Shown here: in pieces, positions 43,944 through 54,280 of the stretch
Layout: the number at the start of each line of letters is the position of its first letter
Position numbering within the stretch: position 1 is the first letter of the stretch
From: Hydrogenophaga sp.
GTDB taxonomy: Bacteria; Pseudomonadota; Gammaproteobacteria; Burkholderiales; Burkholderiaceae_C
Direction of reading: 5' to 3'
DNA length: 64,000 bases
NCBI GenBank assembly: GCA_030653975.1
Contig: JAURYH010000030.1
Span: 1 to 64,000 of the forward strand
Program-made: the position numbers and the translations under genes
The notes under the pieces: generated by a model
What the model was told of the DNA's origin: nothing
What the model saw: the letters and a program-made list of their open reading frames with translations, nothing else
Databases searched by the model: none

Positions 43944-45383
43944 TCAGTCTTCCAGTATCCAAGTGTCTTTTGTACCGCCGCCCTGTGACGAGTTGACGAC
44001 GAGCGAGCCTTCTTTCAGCGCCACGCGGGTCAGGCCGCCGGGCACCATCTGCACCTCCTTGCCACTCAGCACGAAGGGCCGCAGGTCGATGTGGCGCGGC
44101 GCCACGCCGCTTTCCACGTAGGTCGGGCAGGTCGACAGGCTCAGCGTGGGTTGCGCGATGTAGCCCTCGGGGTGGGCCCTCACCACGGCGCGAAACTCTT
44201 CGATCTCGGCCTTGGTGGAGGCCGGCCCCACCAGCATGCCGTAGCCGCCGGCACCGTGAACCTCTTTGACCACCAGCTCGGCCATGTTGTCAAGCATGTA
44301 TTTCAGGTCATCCGGGTTGCGCCCCATGAAGGTCGGCACGTTGTTCAGGATCGGCTTCTGGCCGAGGTAGAACTCGATCATCTTCGGCACGTAGGGGTAG
44401 ATGGACTTGTCATCCGCGATACCGGTGCCCACGGCGTTGCAGATGGTCACGTTGCCGCTGCGGTACACGCCCAGCAGGCCGGCGCAGCCGAGCGTGGACG
44501 TGGGGCGGAACACCAGCGGATCGAGAAAGTCGTCGTCCACGCGGCGGTAGATCACGTCCACGCGGCGCGGCCCCTTGGTGGTGCGCATGTAGACAAAGTT
44601 GTCCTTGACGAACAGGTCTTGCCCCTCGACCAGCTCCACGCCCATCTGCTGGGCGAGGAAAGCGTGCTCGAAATAGGCGCTGTTGTACATGCCGGGCGTC
44701 AGCACCACCACGGTGGGTTCGGCCGTGGTGGCCGGGCTCACGGCGCGCAGCGTTTCCAGCAGCAGGTCGGGGTAGTGCGCCACCGGCGCCACACGGTTCT
44801 GGCCGAACAGGTCTGGGAAGAGCCGCATCATCATCTTGCGGTCTTCCAGCATGTAGCTCACACCACTGGGCACGCGCAGGTTGTCTTCGAGCACGTAGTA
44901 CTCACCTTCGCCCTGGGCGTTGGGCGCGCGCACGATGTCCACGCCCGAGATGTGCGAGTACACCCCGCCGGGCACGTCCACGCCCATCATCTCGGGGCGG
45001 AACTGCGCGTTCTGGAAGATCTGGTCGGCCGGCACAATGCCGGCCTTGATGATTTCCTGGTCGTGGTAGACGTCGTGGATGAAGCGGTTGAGCGCACTCA
45101 CACGCTGCACCAGGCCTTCTTCCATGCTGCGCCACTCGTGGGCGGGAATGATGCGCGGGATCAGGTCGAAGGGAATCAGGCGCTCGGTGCCTGAACCGTC
45201 TTCGTCCTTGGCGCCGTACACCGCGAAGGTGATGCCGACGCGGCGAAAGATCATTTCCGCCTCTTCCCGGCGCGCGGCCATCACCTCTTCAGGTTGCTGC
45301 GCCAGCCAGCGAGCGTAGTTTTCATAGTGGGCCCGCACCTCGGTGGGCGTGGCGTTCATTTCGTCAAACATGGGTCGGCTCAT
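43944..45383 (-). CDS. Circularly permuted ATP-grasp protein (split version)
   Basis: 479 residues. The predicted ATP/Mg-binding motif LEDNLRVPSG (Glu166, Asp167, Asn168, Arg170) is intact, with YRRVDDDFLDP, GTGIADDKSIYPYVP and VVKEVHGAGGYGM. Members of this family are predicted to form amide (peptide-like) bonds using ATP. It is the first gene of the ATP-grasp/alpha-E/transglutaminase set. GGAG lies about ten bases before the ATG. The substrate is unknown. Confidence 0.92.
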   Translation of the reverse strand: MSRPMFDEMNATPTEVRAHYENYARWLAQQPEEVMAARREEAEMIFRRVGITFAVYGAKDEDGSGTERLIPFDLIPRIIPAHEWRSMEEGLVQRVSALNRFIHDVYHDQEIIKAGIVPADQIFQNAQFRPEMMGVDVPGGVYSHISGVDIVRAPNAQGEGEYYVLEDNLRVPSGVSYMLEDRKMMMRLFPDLFGQNRVAPVAHYPDLLLETLRAVSPATTAEPTVVVLTPGMYNSAYFEHAFLAQQMGVELVEGQDLFVKDNFVYMRTTKGPRRVDVIYRRVDDDFLDPLVFRPTSTLGCAGLLGVYRSGNVTICNAVGTGIADDKSIYPYVPKMIEFYLGQKPILNNVPTFMGRNPDDLKYMLDNMAELVVKEVHGAGGYGMLVGPASTKAEIEEFRAVVRAHPEGYIAQPTLSLSTCPTYVESGVAPRHIDLRPFVLSGKEVQMVPGGLTRVALKEGSLVVNSSQGGGTKDTWILED

Positions 45384-45460
45384 GGGCTTTTTTCTCCTGA
45401 TGACAGCTTAGCAAGGACTGGGCCAGAAACACCAGCAGCAGCCCCAAACAGGTGCATCTT

Positions 45461-47986
45461 TCAGTGCCTGGGTACGGAAGCGTGATCGCCTTCGGGCACC
45501 GGTTTCAGCGCTTGTTCGGCCGCCGGGCTGGCGTCGCCACGGTGGTGCCAGTACCGGCGCGCCGATTCGCGCTGGCACGACACGGTGTCGGGCGCGTCGC
45601 TGCGCCAGGTGGCGGCACCACAATCGGGTGTCGTCACCCAATGAATGCCCCGCTGGCGGTAGCGCTCCAGAACCGCGGGCGCGGGATGGTTGAAACGGTT
45701 GCGGTAACCCGCCTGCACCAGCACCCATTGCGGCGCCAGCGTGTTGAGCAGCACGGGGCTGCTGGACGTGAGGCTGCCGTGGTGCGGCGCCAGCAGCAGG
45801 TTCGCCCTCAGGTCCGGACGCGACAGCACCAGCCGGGTTTCCCGATCGGCGTCGAGATCGCCGCTCAGCCAGACGCTCTGCCGCGCGTGGCCCATGCGCA
45901 GCACACAGGACATGGCGTTGCTCGACAGACGCCCGGCGCCGTCGGGGCCGAAGTCTTCGGGGGACGGGTGCAAGATTTCGAAGTCCACCCCGTCCCAGGT
46001 CCAGCGCTGGCCGGCGATGCAGCGCCGGGCCGGATCGGCATCGAACGACGACAACCATCGGGCCTCGGGCCATTCGGCCTGCACCGCGGCAGAGCCGCCC
46101 GCGTGGTCGCTGTCTCGGTGGCTCACCACCACCGTGTCGGGCCGCTCGCCCAGGGCGCGCAGCAGCGGCACCACGACCCGCTGCCCGGCGTCGCTGGTGG
46201 GCGAATAACGGGGCCCGGTGTCGTACAGCAGGCTGTGCCCCGCCGTGCGCACCAGCACCGCGCTGCCCTGCCCCACGTCCAGAGCCAACACATCAAACTC
46301 CCCCGGCACCGGGCGCGGCGGCTGCCAGGTCAGTACAGGCCACAACAGCACCAGTCCGGCAAGCCGGCTGGCCCAGGGCCAGCGCATCACCAGCAGGGCG
46401 CCACCCACCACCCCGGCGAGCGCCAGCGGCAGCGGCGGGATGGGCCGGAACACGGCGGCAGAAGGCCATTGCGCCAGCCAGGCCAGCCAGCCGCCCAGCC
46501 CCTGCACCGCCAGCGCGGCCAGATCCCAGAAGACCGGAACCGCCACCCCCAGCATGGCCAGCGGCGTGATCACCAGCGTCACCCACGGGATCGCCAGCAG
46601 GTTGGCCACCAGACTGACGAGCGAAAACTGGCCAAACAGCAGCAGCGAGAGCGGCGCCAGGGCCACCGTCACCACCGATTGTTCGCGCAACATGCCCAGC
46701 GCCGCAGCCATGAACCGCCGGGTGCGGGTGGGTGCCTCGTGCCCGGTCAACGACGCGGCTTCAAAGCGCACTCGCCGCCCCGGGTCGGTCGCAAACAGGA
46801 TCGCCACGGCCACGAAACTGAGCCAGAAACCGGGCTGCAGCAGCGCCCAGGGATCGAGCAGCAACACCGCGGCCATGGCGAACAGCCAGACCACGGGCCA
46901 GGGCCATTGGCGGGCCAGCAGGCGCAAGCCCACCACCACGGCCAGCATCAGCACGGTGCGCTGCGAGGGCACACCCCAGCCCGAAAACAGGGCATACGCC
47001 GCCGCCAGCGCCACGCCACCGAAGCCGGCGGCCCACGGCACCGGCACCGCCAGCAGGGCTCGCGGCCAGACAAACGCCAGACGGCGCCAGAGTCCCCCCA
47101 CCAGCCAGATCGCGAGCCAGGCGAACATGGTGACGTGCAGACCGGAGATGCTCATGAGGTGGGCCACGCCGGTGGTGCGAAAGAGATCCCAGTCGGCGCG
47201 CTCGATGGCGCTCTGATCGCCCACCACAAGGGCAGCGAGCACACCCGCGCTGCGGGGGTCGGCCACCTGGCCGGTGATGCGCTCGCTGACCGTCTGACGC
47301 ACCGCCTCCAGCGGGTACCAGCCACTGACCCCCAGATGCTGCGGGCGCGGATCGCGCGGTCCGTTGCGCACGTAGCCGGTGGCGCCGATCCCGTTTTCCC
47401 AGAGCCAGCGCTCGCGGTCGAAACCATGCGGGTTGGCGTTGCCGTGCGGACTGCGCAAACGCACGCTGAAACGCCAGCGGTCCCCCGCGCGCCAGTCGGG
47501 GCCGGGGGCAGCCCCATCGCCCTTGGTCCCCGCCCGACTGAACCAGCCCAGTTGCAGCAAAGGCGGCAAGCGCACCGGCCGGCCGTCGCGGGCAGCGGAC
47601 TCCACCGCCAGCTCGAAACGCGCACCGTCGACCAGTCGCTGTGGCATCGAGGCGATGCGCCCGGTGACTTCGATGTCCAGGCCCTGCAGGGCCGGGTCCA
47701 GCGCCTGCGAAGCAAAGTGCGCTGCGCGCACGCCGGTCAGACCCGCACCCGCCCACGCACCGGCGGCCATGGCCAGCACCAGGATCCACACCGACCGACG
47801 CCCGCCCGGTGAGCCCCGCCACAGCAGCCAGGCCATCAGCAGCCCGCTGGCCAGCAGCAGCGCCGCATACCCTTGCCAGGGCCAGAGCGCGGCCTGCTGC
47901 AACTGCCAGGCAACCCCGAACACCCACCCGGGCAACCAGGCCAGTGCCAGACCCGCCATGCTCAGGCCGACTCCCTGGGCCCGCAC
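45461..47986 (-). CDS. comEC: DNA internalization-related competence protein ComEC/Rec2
   Basis: 841 residues. An N-terminal beta (OB-like) domain with membrane segments is followed by the competence membrane domain (HLMSISGLHVTMFAWLAIWLV) and a C-terminal metallo-beta-lactamase-like domain with SHRDSDHAGG and APHHGSLTSSS. It forms the inner-membrane channel for single-stranded DNA uptake. It stands between the two transglutaminase/ATP-grasp clusters and is divergent from the DUF2126 gene by 118 bp. Confidence 0.93.
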   Translation of the reverse strand: MRAQGVGLSMAGLALAWLPGWVFGVAWQLQQAALWPWQGYAALLLASGLLMAWLLWRGSPGGRRSVWILVLAMAAGAWAGAGLTGVRAAHFASQALDPALQGLDIEVTGRIASMPQRLVDGARFELAVESAARDGRPVRLPPLLQLGWFSRAGTKGDGAAPGPDWRAGDRWRFSVRLRSPHGNANPHGFDRERWLWENGIGATGYVRNGPRDPRPQHLGVSGWYPLEAVRQTVSERITGQVADPRSAGVLAALVVGDQSAIERADWDLFRTTGVAHLMSISGLHVTMFAWLAIWLVGGLWRRLAFVWPRALLAVPVPWAAGFGGVALAAAYALFSGWGVPSQRTVLMLAVVVGLRLLARQWPWPVVWLFAMAAVLLLDPWALLQPGFWLSFVAVAILFATDPGRRVRFEAASLTGHEAPTRTRRFMAAALGMLREQSVVTVALAPLSLLLFGQFSLVSLVANLLAIPWVTLVITPLAMLGVAVPVFWDLAALAVQGLGGWLAWLAQWPSAAVFRPIPPLPLALAGVVGGALLVMRWPWASRLAGLVLLWPVLTWQPPRPVPGEFDVLALDVGQGSAVLVRTAGHSLLYDTGPRYSPTSDAGQRVVVPLLRALGERPDTVVVSHRDSDHAGGSAAVQAEWPEARWLSSFDADPARRCIAGQRWTWDGVDFEILHPSPEDFGPDGAGRLSSNAMSCVLRMGHARQSVWLSGDLDADRETRLVLSRPDLRANLLLAPHHGSLTSSSPVLLNTLAPQWVLVQAGYRNRFNHPAPAVLERYRQRGIHWVTTPDCGAATWRSDAPDTVSCQRESARRYWHHRGDASPAAEQALKPVPEGDHASVPRH

Positions 47987-48104
47987 ACGGCGGGGTTGTC
48001 ACACAGCCGTGGCGCAAGACTTGCTAGCATGGCAGCAAGCCGCGACGACAATTTTCTTGTCCGCGGACCCATCGTTTTCTTCCCCCCTGTTGAAAGACAC
48101 CAGC

Positions 48105-51100
48105 ATGGCCATTCATGTTGCCCTGAGCCACATCACCCATTATCGGTACGACCGCCTGGTCAAACTTGGGCCCCAGGTCGTGCGTCTGCGCCCGGCGCCA
48201 CACAGCCGCACCAAGGTGCTGTCGTACTCGCAGAAGATCGAACCGGCGGGCCACTTCATCAACTGGCAGCAGGACCCGTTCGCCAACTACCAGGCGCGCC
48301 TGGTGTTCCCCGAACCCACCACCGAGTTCAAGGTCACGATCGACCTGGTGGTGGAAATGGCGGTGCACAACCCCTTCGACTTTTTCCTGGAGCCCCGCGC
48401 CGAGGAATTCCCGTTCACCTATGACACTTCGCAGATGCAGGAGCTCGCGCCCTACCTTGCCACCGCGCCGCTGACCGAAGAACTCAAGGCCTACCTCGCG
48501 AAGGTCGACCTGAAAAAGCGCCGCACCATCGACTTCCTGGTCGACGTGAACCAGATGCTGCAGCGCGACATCTCGTACACCATCCGCATGGAGCCGGGTG
48601 TGCAGACGCCCGAAGAAACGCTCACGCTCAAGAGCGGTTCCTGCCGCGACACCGGCTGGCTGCTGGTGCAGATGCTGCGCCACCTCGGCCTGGCCGCGCG
48701 CTTCGTTTCCGGCTACCTGATCCAGCTCGCGCCCGACGTGAAAAGCATCGACGGCCCGAGCGGTCCCGAAACAGATTTCACCGACCTGCACGCCTGGTGC
48801 GAGGTGTTCCTGCCCGGCGCCGGCTGGATCGGCCTGGATCCGACATCGGGCCTGCTCGCTGGCGAAGGCCACATCCCGCTGGCCTGCACGCCGCAGCCTT
48901 CCAGCGCGGCGCCGGTGGAAGGTGCGATGGACAAGTGCGAGGTGACTTTCGAGCACCACATGGGCGTGACGCGCGTCTACGAATCACCGCGCGTGACCAA
49001 GCCCTACACCGAAGAACAATGGGCCAGCATGGTCGCGCTGGGCAAGACGGTCGACGCCGATCTGGAGCAGCACGACGTGCGCCTCACCATGGGCGGCGAA
49101 CCCACCTACGTGGCCGTGACCGACCGCGACGCCGCCGAGTGGAACACCGACGCCCTCGGCCCCACCAAGCGCGGCTACGCCACCGAACTGCTGGGCCGCC
49201 TGCGCGAGCAATACGGCCACGGCGGCTTCGTGCACATGGGCCAGGGCAAGTGGTATCCGGGCGAGCAACTGCCGCGCTGGGCACTTTCGATCTTCTGGCG
49301 CGCCGACGGCCAGCCCTGCTGGAACAACCCGGCCCTGCTGGCCGACGAACGCGACCCGGCCAAGTACGACGCCGAAGACGCCCGGCGCTTCACGCAGGCC
49401 CTGGCGCGCAAGCTGGGCGTGTCCACACAATTCATCACCCCCGGCTACGAGGACACCTGGTATTTCCTCTGGCGCGAACGCCGCCTGCCGGTGAACGTGG
49501 ATCCGTTCGACGCCAAGCTCGACGACGAGCTCGAGCGCGCGCGCCTGCGCCGCGTCTTCACGCAGGGGCTGGACGCCACCGTGGGCTACGTGCTGCCGCT
49601 GCAGGCCAACGACACCGGACTGCCTTCCAGCGACGGCAAGAGCACCTACCACCGCGTTTCCGGCACCATCTGGTCCACCGGCCCGTGGTTCTTCCGCGAC
49701 GAGCGCATGTACCTCGTGCCCGGCGACTCGCCCATGGGCTACCGCCTGCCGCTGGACTCGCTGCCCTGGGTTTCGGCGGCCGACTACCCGTACCACATCG
49801 AGCAGGACCCGCACACCGCGCGCGACCCACTGCCCCAGGGCGCCGTGCTCAAGCACCAGGTCTCGCCGCACACCATCGGCGGCGGGTTTGCCGAAGGCGG
49901 CACGGTGTCCCTGCAGGGCACCGACTACGGGACCGAAGGCCCGGCCATCGACGGCCTGCGCGCAGGCCAGCCCGGCCCGGGCGCAGCACCCGCGCAAGCG
50001 CTGTCTTCCCGGTTCCCGCAGCGCAACGAGTCGGCCGCCTGGCTCACGCGCACCGCGCTGGTGGTCGAATCGCGCGACCCGCACCGCGCCAACGGCCCCA
50101 AGGCCGAAAAAGCCGGTGGCGGCAAGACGCAGCACCTCTACGTGTTCATGCCGCCCATGCAGCGGCTCGAAGACTACCTGGACCTGCTCTCCGCGGTGGA
50201 AGACACGGCCGAAAGGCTGGGCATGACCATCGTGCTCGAAGGCTACCCGCCACCGCGCGACCCGCGCCTGAAGATGCTGCAGGTCACGCCCGACCCCGGC
50301 GTGATCGAGGTCAACATCCACCCCAGCTCCAGCTGGGACGAACTGGTCGAACGCACCGAGTTCCTGTACGAGGCCGCGCACCAGACGCGCCTGTGCGCCG
50401 AGAAGTTCATGACCGACGGCCGCCACACCGGCACCGGCGGCGGCAACCACTTCGTGCTCGGCGGCGCCACACCGGCCGATTCGCCCTTCCTGCGCCGCCC
50501 CGAGCTGCTCGGCAGCCTGGTCGCCTACTGGCACAACCACCCGTCGCTCTCCTACCTGTTCAGCGGCATGTTCATCGGCCCGACCAGCCAGGCGCCGCGC
50601 GTGGACGAAGCGCGCAACGACCAGCTGTACGAGCTGGAAATCGCGCTGCAGGAGATTGAAAAGAACCGCCTGAGCTACGGGCAGGACATGCCCCCATGGC
50701 TGGTCGATAGAACGCTGCGCAACATCCTGATCGACGCCACCGGCAACACGCACCGCAGCGAGTTCTGCATCGACAAACTCTTTTCGCCCGACTCCCCCAC
50801 CGGCCGCCTGGGCCTGCTGGAGCTGCGCGCGTTTGAAATGCCGCCGCACGCCCGCATGAGCATCGCGCAGCAGCTGCTGCTGCGCGCCATGGTCTCGCGC
50901 TTCTGGCAAAAACCCTGGAGCGGCAAGCTCACGCGCTGGGGCACCGAACTGCACGACCGCTTCGTGCTGCCCACCTTCATCCGCATGGACTTCGAAGACG
51001 TGCTCGCCGACCTGGCCGAGTTTGGCTACAAGCTGGACATGGCCTGGTTTGAACCGCACTTCGAGTTCCGCTTCCCGCTGGTGGGCCAGGTGGCCGCGCG

Positions 51101-51608
51101 CGGCATCGAGCTCACGCTGCGCAGCGCGCTGGAGCCCTGGCACGTGATGGGCGAAGAAGGCGCGCCGGGTGGCACCGTGCGCTACGTCGATTCGTCGCTG
51201 GAGCGCATCGAGGTGCGCGTCTCCGGCTACAACGACAGCCGTTACGTCATCACCTGCAACGGCCGCGCCATTCCCATGCAGAGCACCGGCACCGTGGGCG
51301 AATTCGTCTCGGGCGTGCGCTACAAGGCCTGGAGCCCGCCGTCGGCGCTGCACCCGTCGATTCCCGCGCACGCGCCACTCACCTTCGACATCGTGGACAC
51401 CTGGATGCAGCGTTCGCTCGGCGGCTGCCAGTACCACGTGGCCCACCCCGGTGGCCGCAGTTACGACACCTTCCCGATCAACGCCTACGAAGCCGAAAGC
51501 CGCCGCATGTCGCGCTTTTTCCAGATGGGCCACACGGCCGGCAAGATGGACGTGGCACCGGCCACGCCGAGCCGCGAGTTCCCGTTCACGCTCGATTTGA
51601 GATCTTGA
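48105..51608 (+). CDS. Transglutaminase-DUF2126 fusion protein
   Basis: 1167 residues from the ATG at 48105 (GAAAG nearby; the frame runs further upstream inside comEC but is not protein-like). The N-terminal transglutaminase-like domain has Cys180 (GSCRDTGWL), His229 (DLHAWCEVFL) and Asp245 (IGLDPTSG), a full triad. The remaining 900 residues are the DUF2126 region, with LTMGGEPTYVAVTDRDAAEW, THRSEFCIDKLFSPDS and GLLELRAFEMPPH. DUF2126 has been assigned, as I recall, to the glutamine-synthetase-like amidoligase fold. It is the first gene of the fused alpha-E/ATP-grasp cluster, so a two-step modification with ligation and cleavage is plausible. Confidence 0.9.
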   Translation: MAIHVALSHITHYRYDRLVKLGPQVVRLRPAPHSRTKVLSYSQKIEPAGHFINWQQDPFANYQARLVFPEPTTEFKVTIDLVVEMAVHNPFDFFLEPRAEEFPFTYDTSQMQELAPYLATAPLTEELKAYLAKVDLKKRRTIDFLVDVNQMLQRDISYTIRMEPGVQTPEETLTLKSGSCRDTGWLLVQMLRHLGLAARFVSGYLIQLAPDVKSIDGPSGPETDFTDLHAWCEVFLPGAGWIGLDPTSGLLAGEGHIPLACTPQPSSAAPVEGAMDKCEVTFEHHMGVTRVYESPRVTKPYTEEQWASMVALGKTVDADLEQHDVRLTMGGEPTYVAVTDRDAAEWNTDALGPTKRGYATELLGRLREQYGHGGFVHMGQGKWYPGEQLPRWALSIFWRADGQPCWNNPALLADERDPAKYDAEDARRFTQALARKLGVSTQFITPGYEDTWYFLWRERRLPVNVDPFDAKLDDELERARLRRVFTQGLDATVGYVLPLQANDTGLPSSDGKSTYHRVSGTIWSTGPWFFRDERMYLVPGDSPMGYRLPLDSLPWVSAADYPYHIEQDPHTARDPLPQGAVLKHQVSPHTIGGGFAEGGTVSLQGTDYGTEGPAIDGLRAGQPGPGAAPAQALSSRFPQRNESAAWLTRTALVVESRDPHRANGPKAEKAGGGKTQHLYVFMPPMQRLEDYLDLLSAVEDTAERLGMTIVLEGYPPPRDPRLKMLQVTPDPGVIEVNIHPSSSWDELVERTEFLYEAAHQTRLCAEKFMTDGRHTGTGGGNHFVLGGATPADSPFLRRPELLGSLVAYWHNHPSLSYLFSGMFIGPTSQAPRVDEARNDQLYELEIALQEIEKNRLSYGQDMPPWLVDRTLRNILIDATGNTHRSEFCIDKLFSPDSPTGRLGLLELRAFEMPPHARMSIAQQLLLRAMVSRFWQKPWSGKLTRWGTELHDRFVLPTFIRMDFEDVLADLAEFGYKLDMAWFEPHFEFRFPLVGQVAARGIELTLRSALEPWHVMGEEGAPGGTVRYVDSSLERIEVRVSGYNDSRYVITCNGRAIPMQSTGTVGEFVSGVRYKAWSPPSALHPSIPAHAPLTFDIVDTWMQRSLGGCQYHVAHPGGRSYDTFPINAYEAESRRMSRFFQMGHTAGKMDVAPATPSREFPFTLDLRS

Positions 51609-51671
51609 CCCTCCGCAGATCGGGTTTCGCCCCTCGACCCTGCTCGGCCAGCAAAGGCATACTCGGAACCC

Positions 51672-54278
51672 GTGAATACAGATGCCTCTGACTCCCTCTT
51701 CGACGAGCTCAGCCCGGACTCCCCCGGTGACTGGGCCCTGTCGCTTTCCGTGCCCGCCGACACCGGGCACCGGGACGAGCTGCGCGGCGCGCCCGCCCCC
51801 GGCGCAGAAAGCGCCGAAGCGCTCACGCCCACCTGGTCGAGCTTCTTTGACCACGTCGGGACCGATGGCCTGGCCGACCTGAACCGGCGCAACGACAACC
51901 TGCAGCGCCAGATCCGCGACAACGGCGTCACCTACAACGTCTACGCCGACGCGTCGGGCCAGGAACGCCCCTGGGCGCTCGACCTGTTCCCCATGTTGAT
52001 CGGCCCCGAAGACTGGGCCCGCATCGAGACCGGCGTGCTGCAACGCACCCGCCTGCTCAACGCCATGATGGCCGACCTGTACGGGGAACGCGAGCTGCTC
52101 AAGCGCGCCCTGCTACCGGCCGCGCTGGTGCAGGGCCATCCGGGCTACCTGCGCGCCATGCAGGGCGTGCAGCCTGCGGGTGGCACCTGGCTGCACATCG
52201 TGGCCTTCGATCTCGCCCACGGACCCGACGGCCGCTGGTGGGTGGTGGGCCAGCGCACGCAGGCGCCCTCGGGCCTGGGCTACCTGCTGGAAAACCGCAT
52301 CGCCATCGCGCGCCAGTTCCCCAAGGCCTTTGCCGGCATGAAGGTGCAGCGCCTGGCCGCGAGCTACCGCGCGCTCATGGACGGCATCAAGACCATGGCA
52401 CCCGAGGGTGAAAACGCCCGCATCGCCCTGCTCACCCCCGGCCCGTACAACGAAACCTATTTCGAACACGCCTACCTGGCGCGTTACCTCGGCCTCACGC
52501 TGGTCGAAGGCAGTGACCTCACCGTGCGCGACCAGCGCCTGTATCTCAAGACGCTCAGCGGACTGGAGCCGGTGCACGCGCTGATCAAGCGGCTCGACGA
52601 CGAGTGGCTCGACCCGCTGGAGCTGCGCTCCGACTCGCGCCTGGGTGTGCCCGGCCTGCTGCAGGTGCTGCGCGCGGGCAATCTGCTGCTGGCCAACGCG
52701 CCCGGCTCGGCCCCGCTGGAATCGAGCGCGCTGCTGGGCTTCCTGCCCGCCATCAGCCGCCACCTGCTGGGTGAAGAGCTGGCCCTGCCTTCCCTGGCCA
52801 CCTGGTGGTGCGGCGAAGACGCGGCGCTGCGCGAAGTGCTGCCGCTGCTCAAGGGCAGCGTGATCAAGCCCACCTACCCCAGTTCGGGCCTCGACACCGC
52901 CATGGGCCAGAGCCTGAACAAGCGCCAGCTCGACGAATGGGCCGGCCGCATGGTGCGCCACCCCGACGACTACACCGTGCAGGCCTGGCTTCCGCTGTCA
53001 CAGACCCCCACCTGGACCGGCGAACGCCTGATTCCGCGCTCGGCCATCGTGCGTGTGTTCGCTCTGGCCGACGGTCCGCAGTCCTGGCGCATGCTGCCTG
53101 GCGGCCTGGTGCGCCTGGCACCGCGCGGTCAGCTCATCGCGGCCATGCAGCGTGGCGGCAGCAGCGCCGACTGCTGGGTGCTCACCAAGGGCGAAGTCGA
53201 CCACACCAGCCTGCTGCAGTCGGCCCCCAGCACCATGGCGCTGGCGCACCAGACACGCCCGGTCACCAGCCGCGCAGCCGAAAACCTCTTCTGGCTCGGC
53301 CGCTACACCGAACGCGCCGAGAACAGCATCCGGCTCGCGCAGATCGTGCTCAACCACGTGGGCGGCGAAGAGCCCAACTCGCGCCCGCTCATGGCCTGGC
53401 TCTCGGCCACCGCCCACGAAAACTCGCTGGTGCTGCCCGGTGTGCCCGCCGCCGAACAGTCGGCGCGCGTGTTTGCCCGCAGCCTCATGGCCAGCCTCTC
53501 GCCGTTGCCCGGCACACCGCTGGCCGAACAGTCGTACAGCGTGGGCTTCAACCTGCGCGCGCTCAAGGCCTCGGCAGCGCAAGTGCGCGAGCGCCTGTCG
53601 CAAGAGCACTGGAACCTGATCGAACGCACCGAAGCCGGCTTCGCGCGCGACTGCGCCAACATGGCCGCCGACGCCGAATACGCCACCACCGAAGCCCTGG
53701 CTGCGCTGCAGAACGCGAGCGAACTGCTGGCCGCCATCACCGGTGCGCAGACCGACCGCATGGTGCGCGACAACGGCTGGCGCCTGCTGTCGATCGGCCG
53801 CCACATCGAACGCCTGATCACCCTGTCGCGGGCGCTCGCGCTCAGCCTGGAACACGGTTGCCTGCACGACCAGGCCGGCTTCGAGGCCGTGGTGGCCCTG
53901 TTTGACAGCACCATCACCTTCCACGCCCAGTACCAGCAGCGCCGCGACATGGTCGCGCTGATCGACCTGGTGGTGATGGACCGCGACAACCCGCGATCGC
54001 TCGCCTGGGTCGTGCAGACATTGAGATCGCGCCTGGCCAAGCTCTCGCAAAGCGCCACGCCACAAGACGCCGAACTGGCCATGGGCCTGCCCGACCCCGA
54101 CACCTGGGTGCTCGCCGACCTCAGCAACTGGCAGCGCAACCCCGAAGGCGAGCGCCACTGGGGCGATCTGGAGACCCTGCTCGACGACTGTGAAGCCGCC
54201 GCGGTTGAGCTTTCCGAAGAAATCACGCGCCTGCATTTCAGCCACGCCGACCGCAAGAACCAAACCCTGGGTGTCTGA
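51672..54278 (+). CDS. Fused circularly permuted ATP-grasp and alpha-E protein
   Basis: 868 residues, GTG start. Residues about 50-520 are a circularly permuted ATP-grasp region; residues about 533-860 are an alpha-E domain (ENLFWLGRYTERAENSIRL). Compared with the split copy at 43944-45383, the nucleotide-binding motif LEDNLRVPSG reads VGQRTQAPSG here, and GTGIADDKS reads GSAPLESSA, so the acidic residues predicted to bind Mg-ATP are missing. It may be inactive as a ligase, or the family may use other residues. It lies 63 bp after the DUF2126 gene and two bases before the next gene. Confidence 0.88.
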   Translation: MNTDASDSLFDELSPDSPGDWALSLSVPADTGHRDELRGAPAPGAESAEALTPTWSSFFDHVGTDGLADLNRRNDNLQRQIRDNGVTYNVYADASGQERPWALDLFPMLIGPEDWARIETGVLQRTRLLNAMMADLYGERELLKRALLPAALVQGHPGYLRAMQGVQPAGGTWLHIVAFDLAHGPDGRWWVVGQRTQAPSGLGYLLENRIAIARQFPKAFAGMKVQRLAASYRALMDGIKTMAPEGENARIALLTPGPYNETYFEHAYLARYLGLTLVEGSDLTVRDQRLYLKTLSGLEPVHALIKRLDDEWLDPLELRSDSRLGVPGLLQVLRAGNLLLANAPGSAPLESSALLGFLPAISRHLLGEELALPSLATWWCGEDAALREVLPLLKGSVIKPTYPSSGLDTAMGQSLNKRQLDEWAGRMVRHPDDYTVQAWLPLSQTPTWTGERLIPRSAIVRVFALADGPQSWRMLPGGLVRLAPRGQLIAAMQRGGSSADCWVLTKGEVDHTSLLQSAPSTMALAHQTRPVTSRAAENLFWLGRYTERAENSIRLAQIVLNHVGGEEPNSRPLMAWLSATAHENSLVLPGVPAAEQSARVFARSLMASLSPLPGTPLAEQSYSVGFNLRALKASAAQVRERLSQEHWNLIERTEAGFARDCANMAADAEYATTEALAALQNASELLAAITGAQTDRMVRDNGWRLLSIGRHIERLITLSRALALSLEHGCLHDQAGFEAVVALFDSTITFHAQYQQRRDMVALIDLVVMDRDNPRSLAWVVQTLRSRLAKLSQSATPQDAELAMGLPDPDTWVLADLSNWQRNPEGERHWGDLETLLDDCEAAAVELSEEITRLHFSHADRKNQTLGV

Positions 54279-54280
54279 GC

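Noticed and set aside
45452-47812. Long plus-strand frame opposite comEC (about 786 codons)
   Set aside because: Arg/His/Pro/Gln-rich shadow translation; comEC on the minus strand is unambiguous.
48984-52043. Long minus-strand frame opposite DUF2126 (about 1019 codons)
   Set aside because: Antisense to a gene with a full transglutaminase triad and DUF2126 motifs; composition is shadow-like.
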